A program made the position numbers and the translations under genes. The notes beneath the pieces are model-generated. The model searched no databases. It had not been told where the DNA came from and worked only from the letters and a program-made list of their open reading frames with translations. 64,000 nucleotides of DNA from Eutrophobius brisbanensis (lineage in GTDB: Bacteria; Pseudomonadota; Gammaproteobacteria; Eutrophobiales; Eutrophobiaceae): the NCBI GenBank assembly GCA_038131795.1, contig JAYPQE010000003.1:2046001-2110000 (forward strand), written 5' to 3'. This document shows positions 1-7,986 of the stretch, in pieces (the stretch's first letter is position 1; each line of letters opens with the position of its first letter).

Positions 1-298
1 CTATCATGATCTTTTTTTGATCGGATTGCCTATGCAACAACCAGAATCCGCCGCCCCCCAGACCTGATCCGGTTGGTTCAACCACTGCCAGGGCGGCAGT
101 GACAGCCACGGCAGCATCAAACGCATTACCACCCCGGTCAAGCACTTCCATACCAGCCTGTGTCGCCAATGGATGTGCGCTGGCTATGGCATTTGCGGAC
201 GGGGTTTGCGCAAACCCAGAGTTAAATACCAAACACAGATATAGATAAAAGAATTTTCTGTTGGCCAGATATGAGAAAATTTTTAGCTTTTGATTCAT
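1..298 (-). CDS. ggt: Gamma-glutamyltransferase, N-terminal part (cut by window edge)
   Basis: Read from an ATG at 298 towards position 1, this gives about 99 residues and then leaves the window. The first 35 or so residues look like a signal peptide: basic start, then a hydrophobic run ending near GFAQ. The mature start reads HPLATQAGMEVLDRGGNAFD followed by a PTGSGLGGGGF motif, which is the conserved N-terminus of the large subunit of periplasmic gamma-glutamyltranspeptidase. The family cleaves glutathione and other gamma-glutamyl compounds and matures by self-cleavage at a Thr outside this window. Its start abuts the stop of the upstream ferredoxin gene, so the two are probably co-transcribed. 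Whether the gene is complete cannot be judged here. Confidence 0.88.
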   Translation of the reverse strand, partial: MNQKLKIFSYLANRKFFYLYLCLVFNSGFAQTPSANAIASAHPLATQAGMEVLDRGGNAFDAAVAVTAALAVVEPTGSGLGGGGFWLLHRQSDQKKIMI

Positions 299-553
299 TT
301 ACTCTAATTTCTCACTCAGTTTTATATATTTCCTGTACAGCTCGTCTCTGGTTTCGATCCTGTCTGGATCGTTAGGTATGCAATCCACCGGACACAGGGC
401 AACACACTGAGGTTCGTCATAATGCCCTATACACTGGGTGCATAAATCCGGATTAATTTGATAATACTCTTCTCCAGGGAAAATAGCATGATTTGGGCAC
501 GCCGGCTCACAAACATCGCAGTTAATACATTCCTGGGTAATTTTTAATGCCAC
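299..553 (-). CDS. yfhL: YfhL-family 2[4Fe-4S] ferredoxin
   Basis: An 84-residue small electron carrier. Two cysteine clusters are visible: CINCDVCEPACP near residues 10-21 and, in the second half, CTQC, an eight-residue insertion, then C-x3-CPVDC. The longer spacing in the second cluster is typical of the YfhL/Allochromatium-type ferredoxin with two [4Fe-4S] centres. Translation probably starts at GTG (551-553), giving MALKITQECINC, the usual family N-terminus. It lies directly downstream of coaD, as in many gammaproteobacteria, and its stop abuts the start of the gamma-glutamyltransferase gene. The physiological partner is unknown. Confidence 0.93.
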   Translation of the reverse strand: MALKITQECINCDVCEPACPNHAIFPGEEYYQINPDLCTQCIGHYDEPQCVALCPVDCIPNDPDRIETRDELYRKYIKLSEKLE

Positions 554-576
554 GGACAGACTGAAATGAGCAGGAA

Positions 577-1059
577 TCAGCCTGTTAATCGTTCTTTTAG
601 TGCCTTTACAACATCCTCATGCACAAAACGACTGACATCACCCCCCAGGGATGCCACTTCCCTGACCAGGCTTGAAGAGATATAGCCAAACTGTTCGGCC
701 GGTGTCAAAAATACCGTTTCTGTCTCATCATTGAGCTGACGATTCATGCCCGCCATCTGGAATTCGTATTCAAAGTCAGAGACGGCCCTTAATCCGCGGA
801 TGATAACCCTGGCATCACGGGCCCTTGCATAAGCTGTTACAAGCCCTTCAAAACTGCATACTTCAACATTATCAATTTCGCCTAATGCGATATTGGCCAT
901 CTTGACACGCTCTTCAAGCGAAAAAGCCGTCTGTTTTGGGGTACTGCCGGCGATTGCAACAATGACATTATCAAACAAGCGCGTTGCTCGAAGAACAATA
1001 TCTGTATGTCCATTTGTTATGGGATCAAATGTTCCGGGGTAGATTGCTGTTACATTCAT
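577..1059 (-). CDS. coaD: Phosphopantetheine adenylyltransferase
   Basis: Catalyses the penultimate step of coenzyme A synthesis, joining 4'-phosphopantetheine and ATP to give dephospho-CoA. The nucleotidyltransferase signature AIYPGTFDPITNGH is at the N-terminus and the second motif GYISSSLVREVA near residue 128. I start it at the ATG at 1059 because MNVTAIYPG then aligns residue for residue with the common CoaD N-terminus. A GTG three codons upstream (1068) overlaps the rsmD stop as GTGA and is a valid alternative. With the ATG it is 160 residues, the normal length. The rsmD-coaD-ferredoxin order is common in gammaproteobacteria. Confidence 0.95.
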   Translation of the reverse strand: MNVTAIYPGTFDPITNGHTDIVLRATRLFDNVIVAIAGSTPKQTAFSLEERVKMANIALGEIDNVEVCSFEGLVTAYARARDARVIIRGLRAVSDFEYEFQMAGMNRQLNDETETVFLTPAEQFGYISSSLVREVASLGGDVSRFVHEDVVKALKERLTG

Positions 1060-1064
1060 TACAT

Positions 1065-1610
1065 TCACTTACAGGTTAAAATCTGAAACGTAACTTTACC
1101 GACGTTTCCAGATTTAATCATCTCCAGATGCTCATTTTCCACGTTTAAATCCTGGTCTGATTCAAGATAAATCAGGCTGGTACTCTTCAGGCAGCCGCAG
1201 GCAAATAACTTTTCAAGACTGGTTGATAACAATTCTGTGTTATACGGCGGGTCAAGGAACACAATATCAAATGCCTTTCTACAGCCGGACAGCCAGGCAA
1301 TGGCATCGCCGGCAACAATTTCCAGACCGTGTGCCTTAAACTTCTGTGCCTGCTCCTTCAGGTTATTCATGACCGCATTGTTCTTTTCGACCATAACAAC
1401 CGACGCGGCCCCTCTGGATAACGCCTCAAATCCCAGTGCCCCTGTGCCAGCGAACAAATCCAGACAAGCTGCGCCTTCTATATAAGGCATTAACCAGTTA
1501 AACAAGGTTTCCCTGGCCCGGTCCGGAGTGGGCCTGAGCCCATCAACACTTATTACATCAAGCTTCCGGCTTCTCCATTTGCCTGCGATTATTCTTACTT
1601 TGCCTTGCAC
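1065..1610 (-). CDS. rsmD: 16S rRNA (guanine-966-N2) methyltransferase
   Basis: A SAM-dependent methyltransferase that modifies G966 of 16S rRNA on the small subunit. The 181-residue protein shows the SAM-binding motif LDLFAGTGALGFEALSRGA near residue 50 and the N2-guanine catalytic motif DIVFLDPPYN near residue 115. The N-terminal RIIAGKWRSRKL is also typical. The start is GTG at 1610. It follows the M16 peptidase pair by 17 bases on the same strand and overlaps the possible GTG start of coaD, so M16-M16-rsmD-coaD-ferredoxin may form one transcript. Confidence 0.95.
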   Translation of the reverse strand: MQGKVRIIAGKWRSRKLDVISVDGLRPTPDRARETLFNWLMPYIEGAACLDLFAGTGALGFEALSRGAASVVMVEKNNAVMNNLKEQAQKFKAHGLEIVAGDAIAWLSGCRKAFDIVFLDPPYNTELLSTSLEKLFACGCLKSTSLIYLESDQDLNVENEHLEMIKSGNVGKVTFQILTCK

Positions 1611-1627
1611 GCCTAAAGGTCTTCGGA

Positions 1628-2971
1628 CTATTCCTCGTCGGTCACCGGCCCTACAATTACCGTCACAAAATTATCCACATCCAGGCGTCGTTGAAACGCA
1701 TCTTTAATATCATTAATGGTAACCGCATCGACTTTTTCATTAAATGTCTCAAGATAATCCAGTGGCAAACGATAAAACCCGATCACTGATAAATAACCAG
1801 AGATATTGCCATTACTGTCTATTCGCAAGGGAAAACCGCCCGTAATATTTTTTTTAGATGAGGTCAGCTCAGCCTCTGTTGGACCATTCTCAACGAAGTC
1901 CCGTATAGTTTGGGTCAACACCTCAAGAGCTTCTTGCGTTTGGTCTTCACGGGTGGAAATAGACGCCTGAAAACTACCCAGCCCACGGCGCGGCGAAAAA
2001 TAACTACTGGCACCATAGGAGAGCCCACGCTTTTCTCTTACTTCTTCAAACAATCTGGACACCAGGCCGCCACCCCCAAGAATATGGTTGCCGACATACA
2101 ATGGGAAATAATCAGGATCGCCATATTTCATGCCCGGCTGACCCACCAGGATGTGCGCCTGGGACGATGGATGTGAGATCTTTACCAGCTTGCCCTGAGA
2201 TATCGGCTCGACGTCAGGAAAATATAGCGGCGCATTGCCGGCGGGCAAATCACTGGTAACAGACTCCGCAATGGACCTGGCCTGATCCTGCGAGATATCA
2301 CCCACCAGGGTAATCATGGCATTGTTCGCAACATAATAATCTGCATGAAACCTCACCAGATCGTTACGAGAAATTGTTTGCAAACTTTCCGGCGTGCCTT
2401 CATTAGTGTGGGCATAGGGATGGCCATTAAATATCTCCGCGTCAAACCGCTCGGCCGCAATAGCACTAGGGGATTGATATTTTCTTTGTATAGCCACCAG
2501 GATCCGGTTTCGTTCGCGCTCTATGACTTCATCTGTAAAGTCTGGACTGGTTAATACGGTTTTTAACATGTCCAGGGCCGGGCTCAGGAGATCATTATCT
2601 GACAGGGTGCGTAATGATAGTGACGCCGTATCGTATGCCCCCCTGGCACTGAATTCTGCGCCCAGACGTTCAAACTCAAAGCTAATTTCATCAGCATTCA
2701 AGCCTCCCGCTGCCTGGCTTAACAGGCTATTGGTTAGCTGCGCCAGCCCTAACTTACCATCGGGGTCTCTTACGCTACCCGCATCAAACACCAATTGCAG
2801 GTCGACCATTGGCAGCTCATGGGATTCAACAAAATATACCCTGACGCCTCGAGAGGTTTCCCAATGCTTAATATCCGGCCCGGCATTGACCGCAAAAGAA
2901 CACGACATCAGGGCCAGGAACACCAGGATAAATTTATGAAGCTTACAGGCGATATGAAAGAAGTTATTCAT
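1628..2971 (-). CDS. M16-family peptidase-like protein, predicted non-catalytic subunit
   Basis: A periplasmic protein of the pitrilysin/insulinase (M16) fold. I start it at ATG 2971, which gives a clean signal peptide (MNNFFHIACKLHKFILVFLA onwards, ending near VNA) and an 8-base overlap with the stop of the preceding M16 gene. The zinc-binding HxxEH is absent: the equivalent stretch reads LGLAQLTNSLLSQ. The C-terminal half keeps the substrate-cavity motif REKRGLSYGASSYF near residue 330. Pairs of one active and one inactive M16 protein are known to work as heterodimers, so it is probably the partner of the upstream gene. A longer reading to 3025 lacks a good signal peptide. Confidence 0.9.
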   Translation of the reverse strand: MNNFFHIACKLHKFILVFLALMSCSFAVNAGPDIKHWETSRGVRVYFVESHELPMVDLQLVFDAGSVRDPDGKLGLAQLTNSLLSQAAGGLNADEISFEFERLGAEFSARGAYDTASLSLRTLSDNDLLSPALDMLKTVLTSPDFTDEVIERERNRILVAIQRKYQSPSAIAAERFDAEIFNGHPYAHTNEGTPESLQTISRNDLVRFHADYYVANNAMITLVGDISQDQARSIAESVTSDLPAGNAPLYFPDVEPISQGKLVKISHPSSQAHILVGQPGMKYGDPDYFPLYVGNHILGGGGLVSRLFEEVREKRGLSYGASSYFSPRRGLGSFQASISTREDQTQEALEVLTQTIRDFVENGPTEAELTSSKKNITGGFPLRIDSNGNISGYLSVIGFYRLPLDYLETFNEKVDAVTINDIKDAFQRRLDVDNFVTVIVGPVTDEE

Positions 2972-4313
2972 TGTTCTGCTCCTGTGCCGTAACCGGCTCC
3001 AGAACGGCAAGAGTTGAAACATCATCCAGCAAATATTTTGCGGCCACTGCCTTTACCTGCTCGGCGGTAATGTCATTGATTTTTTCTACATATTCAACCG
3101 CGAGCCGCCAACCCAAACCAACCGTTTCATAGATACCAAGGATCATGGCCTGATAGAACACAGAGTCTTTTTCATATACATTGCTTGAAACCACCTGGGC
3201 CTTGACCCTGTCCAGCTCTCGATCTTCCACCAATGTCGTTTTAATATTTTCCAGCTCTGAATAGATGGCCTGCTCAAGCTCCTCCATAGTCCTGCCCTGG
3301 GCGGGCGTGCCGGTCACAGTAAATAAGCCGTCCAGCCTGCCTGACATTTGATAACTGGCGCCAACGCCTGTTGCGACCTGCTGACCACGAACCAGTTTTG
3401 ATGCAAACCTTGCACTACTGCCGCCGCTGAGAATACCCGCCAGGACCTCCAGGGCATACGGCTCCCAGCGCGCCGTTGGCGAATCATCTGCCAATGAAGA
3501 CTTAAGGCCTGGAACCTTGAAGGCCAGCATCAACCTGGGGATCTCCGCAGGCCGCTTAACAACCACCGTCTTTTTTCCTTGTTGCGCAACTTCTGGACGA
3601 TGAGGGGGCGGGGTCACGTTCTCCGCCTTTAAATTCCCAAAGTAAGTTTTTGCCATTTCATATACTGCTTCTGGTTCGACATCACCAACCACAACTACAG
3701 TGGCATTATTCGGCGCATAATATTTTTGATACCAGTCCCTAAGGTCATCGACATTCATGGCGTCCAGATCCGCCATCCAGCCAATGATGGGCTGCCTGTA
3801 TGGACTGGTTTGAAAAGCAGTTGCCTGTGCAACTTCCCGTAAATACGCATTTGGATTGTCTTCGGTCCGCAAACGCCGCTCTTCCTTGACCACTTCAACT
3901 TCTTTTTTAAACGCCTCTGGCGGCAAGGTTATATTTCGCATGCGGTCTGCTTCAAGCTCAAAACTGATAGCCAGCCTGGATTTCTCCAGGGTCTGAAAAT
4001 AAGCAGTATAGTCGTCCCCGGTAAAGGCGTTTTCCCTGCCGCCATTTTCTGAAATTATCCTTGAAAACTCCCCTTCACCATGCTTCTTTGTGCCCTTGAA
4101 CATCATGTGTTCAAGGACATGTGAAACGCCGGTTATGCCATCAGTCTCATAACTGGCGCCAACTTTGTACCATACCTGCGACACCACAACCGGCGCACGA
4201 TGGTCTTCCTTTACCAGTAGCTTCAGGCCGTTGTCTAGAATATATTCATTTACCTGCGCCGAGGCCGGCGAAAGTACACTTATGAGTAAAATCAGCTGAA
4301 AAAATTTATTCAA
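2964..4313 (-). CDS. M16-family zinc metallopeptidase, catalytic subunit
   Basis: A 449-residue secreted peptidase. A signal peptide (MNKFFQLILLISVLSPASAQ) is followed by the catalytic inverted zinc motif HVLEH near residue 65, within SHVLEHMMFKGTKKHGEGEF, and the third zinc ligand lies in EVEVVKEERR about 75 residues further on. The C-terminal M16 domain carries RGQQVATGVGASYQMSG. The start appears to be TTG at 4313, with GGAG seven bases upstream; no ATG fits. The next gene encodes the HxxEH-less homologue, so the pair probably forms a heterodimeric periplasmic peptidase. Substrates are unknown. The divergent neighbour is ftsY. Confidence 0.93.
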   Translation of the reverse strand: MNKFFQLILLISVLSPASAQVNEYILDNGLKLLVKEDHRAPVVVSQVWYKVGASYETDGITGVSHVLEHMMFKGTKKHGEGEFSRIISENGGRENAFTGDDYTAYFQTLEKSRLAISFELEADRMRNITLPPEAFKKEVEVVKEERRLRTEDNPNAYLREVAQATAFQTSPYRQPIIGWMADLDAMNVDDLRDWYQKYYAPNNATVVVVGDVEPEAVYEMAKTYFGNLKAENVTPPPHRPEVAQQGKKTVVVKRPAEIPRLMLAFKVPGLKSSLADDSPTARWEPYALEVLAGILSGGSSARFASKLVRGQQVATGVGASYQMSGRLDGLFTVTGTPAQGRTMEELEQAIYSELENIKTTLVEDRELDRVKAQVVSSNVYEKDSVFYQAMILGIYETVGLGWRLAVEYVEKINDITAEQVKAVAAKYLLDDVSTLAVLEPVTAQEQNNE

Positions 4314-4432
4314 TTTAGTCTCCGTTTTTTGAGGCCCTCCAGTGGCCCTTGTTATACAATTTTTCTCATTTTAGAGTAAGTTTTTGGTTAATGATACGAT
4401 ACTAAGTTCAACAAAGTTAGAAAATTACCGAG

Positions 4433-5392
4433 ATGCTATTCAAAAAGAACCAGAAAAAAGAACCGTCACCTGGCGTTTGGGGTTCACTTAAAGCGGGCCT
4501 GAATAAAACCAGGGACATATTGCTCAGTGATATAGGAGATTTATTCAGCCAAAACAGCTCGAACCCGGACGAGCTGCTGGAGGAACTTGAAAACAGGCTA
4601 TTACTTGCAGATGTTGGCATCGATGCAACCGAAAAAATCACCCAGGGACTGAGGGCAAAAATCAATAAACACAAACCAGAATCCAGCGAAGCGATATTGG
4701 CACTTCTTGAACAAGAAATGGTTAATATCCTCGAGCCCATAGAATCTCCATTAGAGATCAGTGTTGATGCCCATGCGCCTATGACCGTGCTGGTCATTGG
4801 CGTTAATGGCGCAGGCAAAACCACTACGATTGGCAAACTGACCAATCTATATAAACAGAAATATAAAACCATGATCGCTGCGGGAGATACATTCCGCGCT
4901 GCAGCCATAGAGCAACTAATTACCTGGGGAGATCGAAATTCAGTGCCCGTGATCTCCAGGACACAAGGCGCAGATTCAGCAGCTGTCATTTATGACGCCC
5001 TGCAAGCAGCGCGACAACAAAATATAGAGCTTTTAATTGCTGATACTGCGGGCAGACTACAAAATAAAAACAACCTAATAGATGAACTTAAAAAAATACG
5101 TCGCACAATTACCAAGTTTGATCCTGAGCTCAAGGTTGCAACTCTGTTAATACTGGATGCCTCTACAGGCCAAAACGCGCTTAACCAGGCCGTTCAATTT
5201 AATTCTGACATTGGAATTGATGGCCTGATTTTAACAAAGCTTGACGGCACGGCTAAAGGCGGAATTATTTTTGCAATCGCGGAAAGTCTTGGCATACCAT
5301 TGCATTACATTGGAACTGGCGAATCAATAAATGATATTTCACCGTTTAATGCAAAAGATTTTGTCTCCGCGCTATTATCAATAAAGCCATGA
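4433..5392 (+). CDS. ftsY: Signal recognition particle receptor FtsY
   Basis: An SRP-type GTPase that docks the signal recognition particle at the inner membrane for co-translational insertion. The 319-residue protein has a short basic/amphipathic N-terminus (MLFKKNQKKEPSPGVWGSLK) in place of the long acidic A domain of E. coli FtsY. The N domain spans about residues 20-110 and the G domain begins with GVNGAGKTT near 123. DTAGRLQNKNNL, TKLDGTAKGG and a C-terminal GTGESINDISPF follow, all diagnostic. Its stop overlaps the ftsE start (ATGA), giving the classic ftsY-ftsE-ftsX operon. Confidence 0.97.
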   Translation: MLFKKNQKKEPSPGVWGSLKAGLNKTRDILLSDIGDLFSQNSSNPDELLEELENRLLLADVGIDATEKITQGLRAKINKHKPESSEAILALLEQEMVNILEPIESPLEISVDAHAPMTVLVIGVNGAGKTTTIGKLTNLYKQKYKTMIAAGDTFRAAAIEQLITWGDRNSVPVISRTQGADSAAVIYDALQAARQQNIELLIADTAGRLQNKNNLIDELKKIRRTITKFDPELKVATLLILDASTGQNALNQAVQFNSDIGIDGLILTKLDGTAKGGIIFAIAESLGIPLHYIGTGESINDISPFNAKDFVSALLSIKP

Positions 5393-6069
5393 TCCAGTTT
5401 ACAGACGTTTTCAAGCGCTACACTTCCGGCAAAGATGCTTTAAAGAAACTGAATTTATTTATTGAACAAGGGGCGATGGTGTTCGTGACAGGACGCTCCG
5501 GAGCAGGGAAAACAACCCTGCTCAGATTAATCGCCCTAATTGAACGGCAATCCCGCGGCCAAATCATCGTCAACAGCCAGAACCTTGAAAGGGTGAAGGG
5601 CAACCGAATTCCTTTGTTTAGAAGAAACATAGGGTTTATGTTTCAGGACCACCGCTTACTGAACGACCGAACCGTGTTTGATAATGTCGCCCTGCCTATG
5701 GTGGTGGCCGGCTATTCATATCAGGACACGCGTAAACGCGTCCATGCTGCGCTGGATAAAGTCGGACTATTGGCGCTGGAAAAATCTTATCCTCAGGCGC
5801 TTTCTGGCGGGGAACAGCAACGGGTAGGCATCGCACGCGCGGTTGTTCACCGACCAGCATTGCTGTTAGCTGACGAGCCAACAGGCAATCTGGATCCTGC
5901 CCTGTCATGGGAGAGCATAAAACTGTTTGAACAATTTAATCAGGTCGGTGTCACGGTACTTATTGCCAGCCATGATCTGGAAATGATTAGACGATTAAAA
6001 AAACCGATTATTACCTTAGAGGCCGGGCAATTGTTAACTAAAAACCCGGGCAACGAAACCCGGGCGTGA
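5389..6069 (+). CDS. ftsE: Cell division ATP-binding protein FtsE
   Basis: The ATPase of the FtsEX complex, which acts at the septum to control activation of peptidoglycan hydrolases. The 226-residue ABC protein has Walker A GRSGAGKTT (35-43), the signature LSGGEQQRVGIARA and Walker B LLLADEPTGNLD. The D-loop and H-loop (ASHDLEMI) are intact. It overlaps ftsY by four bases and ftsX by four bases, indicating coupled translation. Length and motifs are ordinary for the family. Confidence 0.97.
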   Translation: MIQFTDVFKRYTSGKDALKKLNLFIEQGAMVFVTGRSGAGKTTLLRLIALIERQSRGQIIVNSQNLERVKGNRIPLFRRNIGFMFQDHRLLNDRTVFDNVALPMVVAGYSYQDTRKRVHAALDKVGLLALEKSYPQALSGGEQQRVGIARAVVHRPALLLADEPTGNLDPALSWESIKLFEQFNQVGVTVLIASHDLEMIRRLKKPIITLEAGQLLTKNPGNETRA

Positions 6070-7034
6070 ACGTCAAACGAAAACCCGGAACGGGGCCGAA
6101 TAATTCAGCAGCCAAAGCCCTGCAAATCTGGCTGGGCCAGCATGCCCGCGCCATGCTGGTCAGCACTGGCCAATTAAGCAAAAATCCCCTTGGCAATTTA
6201 TTTTCTGTCATTGTGATTGGCATTACGCTGGCCCTGCCCGCCGGGCTACACTTAATCATCAATAATGCCTCTCAGGTACTGCAAACCTGGGAGGGCAACA
6301 TTCAAATTGCGGTTTACCTTAAACCTGAGGTTTCAGAAGACAGTGCAAGGCAACTAAGTGAAGAGCTCAATAACTATCCGTCCATAGAAAGCATTACATT
6401 AGTTACAAAACAAATGGCGTTGAATGAATATAAATCACTATCGGGGTTTGCTGAAGCGCTGGAAGCGCTGGAAGAAAACCCGTTGCCCAATATGCTAATC
6501 ATCAGGCCAAACTTTAGTTCACTATCTGCCTCCGTCGGCAATGATCTGATTTCTAATATTGGGGCACGAGAAGAAGTTGAGTCTGCCCAACTCGATCATC
6601 AATGGGTAAATAGATTATTGGCCATCCTGGCCATTATGAATACGGGGGCCATTGTTCTGTTGTCACTATTTTCAATTGCTGTTTTATTAATTGTGGGAAA
6701 CACCATACGACTGTCTATTTTCAATAAACGCACTGAAATTGAGATAGACAAACTATTCGGCGCCACCAATGCATTTATCCAAAGACCATTTTTGTATTCA
6801 GGATTCTTGTATGGGGCATGCGGCAGCCTGATTGCCTGGTGCCTGATAATGTCGCTAACCCTGATTATGCAGGAACCTGTAGGCCAGCTAGCAACGCTGT
6901 ACAACAGCGACTTCGCGCTGACCGGGTTACAATTGAAAGAAGTTGTCGTCCTGTTTGCAGCCGGCGGAGGCCTGGGCTTGTTAGGCTCCTGGATAGCCGT
7001 CTGGCGTCATCTCAGAGACACGGAGCCCACATAA
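6066..7034 (+). CDS. ftsX: Cell division protein FtsX
   Basis: The membrane partner of FtsE. The 322-residue protein has a cytoplasmic N-terminus of about 40 residues, a first membrane segment (LFSVIVIGITLALPAGLHLI), a periplasmic domain to about residue 170, and three C-terminal membrane segments, the FtsX/permease topology. The start is GTG at 6066, overlapping the ftsE stop as GTGA. A long, proline-rich N-terminal tail before the first helix is usual in gammaproteobacterial FtsX. FtsEX couples ATP hydrolysis to amidase activation through the periplasmic loop. Confidence 0.95.
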   Translation: MNVKRKPGTGPNNSAAKALQIWLGQHARAMLVSTGQLSKNPLGNLFSVIVIGITLALPAGLHLIINNASQVLQTWEGNIQIAVYLKPEVSEDSARQLSEELNNYPSIESITLVTKQMALNEYKSLSGFAEALEALEENPLPNMLIIRPNFSSLSASVGNDLISNIGAREEVESAQLDHQWVNRLLAILAIMNTGAIVLLSLFSIAVLLIVGNTIRLSIFNKRTEIEIDKLFGATNAFIQRPFLYSGFLYGACGSLIAWCLIMSLTLIMQEPVGQLATLYNSDFALTGLQLKEVVVLFAAGGGLGLLGSWIAVWRHLRDTEPT

Positions 7035-7089
7035 CCCATTGATAAATAAAGTTATATTGCAATGCGGCAAGACTGAACTTACGGCCAGT

Positions 7090-7116
7090 CTGGCACTCTA
7101 ATCGCTAGAGTGCTAA
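7090..7116. promoter_or_regulatory. CIRCE-like inverted repeat (putative HrcA operator) upstream of rpoH
   Basis: The right arm GAGTGCTAA (7108-7116) matches the CIRCE half-site exactly. The left arm CTGGCACTC (7090-7098) matches TTAGCACTC at 7 of 9 positions, and the spacer is 9 bases, as in the consensus. GCACTCTA and TAGAGTGC are perfectly complementary. CIRCE is the operator of the heat-shock repressor HrcA. hrcA is not in this window, so use by HrcA is inferred. Confidence 0.72.
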
Positions 7117-7119
7117 TAT
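7091..7119 (+). promoter_or_regulatory. Candidate rpoH promoter overlapping the CIRCE-like element
   Basis: An extended -10 hexamer, TGCTAATAT (7111-7119), lies 17 bases downstream of a weak -35, TGGCAC (7091-7096). The element sits 29 bases before the rpoH start, whose ribosome site is AAGGAAGAG. The operator half-sites coincide with the -35 and -10, which suits steric repression. The same bases can also be read as a weak -24/-12 (sigma-54) element. Confidence 0.5.
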
Positions 7120-7147
7120 TAAGTCGCCAAGACAAATAAGGAAGAGT

Positions 7148-7984
7148 ATGAACTTGCAATTAACAGTACCCAATCATTCCATTGAGGCATATGTTCAGGG
7201 TGTCAACAATATACCGGTTTTAAGCGTGGAACGTGAGCAGGCGCTTTTTGAGAGATTTAAAAACCAGGATGATCTGGAGGCGGCCAGAGAGCTGGTGTTG
7301 TCTCACCTGCGCTTTGTGGTAAAGGTTGCCCGCGGTTACAGCGGTTACGGCCTGCCCCAGGCTGACTTGATTCAGGAAGGGAACATCGGCCTGATGAAAG
7401 CGGTTAAACGCTTCGACCCTTCAGTTGGCGTCAGACTGGTGTCTTTCGCTGTGCATTGGATCCGCGCAGAGATCCACGAATACATTTTACGAAACTGGCG
7501 AATCGTAAAGGTTGCCACCACCAAGGCCCAGCGAAAATTATTCTTTAATCTTCGGTCAACCAAAAAGCGCCTCGGCTGGATGTCGAATGATGAAGTGCAG
7601 TCCGTTGCAGAGGACCTTGGGGTCAGCCCCAAGGATGTACTGGAGATGGAAAAAAGAATGAGTGCGTATGATGCCTCATTTGATTGCAAGGACGAAGAGG
7701 ACAATAGTGAAGGTTACGCGCCGGCTTTATTTATTGAGTCTCAGGATGGTAGCCCCGAACAGAAAATTGAGACGGAACAAACTGAAGCGCTGATGACGGA
7801 ACAGCTGGATCACGCACTGCTCTCACTGGACGATAGGAGCAGAGAAATCATTTCTCAAAGGTGGTTAAGCCTCAAAAAACGAACCTTACATGAGCTGGCT
7901 TCTCAATACGGCGTCTCCGCCGAGCGCATCAGGCAGCTTGAACAAAATGCCATGAAAAAATTGCGCAGCGCAATGGCTTCATGA
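7148..7984 (+). CDS. rpoH: RNA polymerase sigma-32 factor (heat shock)
   Basis: Directs transcription of heat-shock genes. The 278-residue sigma-70-family protein shows region 2 with LIQEGNIGLMKAVKRFDPS and VRLVSFAVHWIRAEIHEYI, then the RpoH box QRKLFFNLR near residue 130, which separates sigma-32 from other sigma factors. Region 4 ends with a helix-turn-helix (LHELASQYGVSAERIRQLEQ). The ATG at 7148 has a good ribosome site. It follows ftsX by 113 bases that hold a CIRCE-like operator over the promoter. That suggests a second, repressor-based input in addition to the usual post-transcriptional control of sigma-32. Convergent with cyoE, two bases apart. Confidence 0.97.
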   Translation: MNLQLTVPNHSIEAYVQGVNNIPVLSVEREQALFERFKNQDDLEAARELVLSHLRFVVKVARGYSGYGLPQADLIQEGNIGLMKAVKRFDPSVGVRLVSFAVHWIRAEIHEYILRNWRIVKVATTKAQRKLFFNLRSTKKRLGWMSNDEVQSVAEDLGVSPKDVLEMEKRMSAYDASFDCKDEEDNSEGYAPALFIESQDGSPEQKIETEQTEALMTEQLDHALLSLDDRSREIISQRWLSLKKRTLHELASQYGVSAERIRQLEQNAMKKLRSAMAS

Positions 7985-7986
7985 CA

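Noticed and set aside
4417..4989. Minus-strand frame of about 190 codons opposite ftsY
   Set aside because: Antisense to clear GTPase motifs; low-complexity serine-rich translation typical of a shadow.
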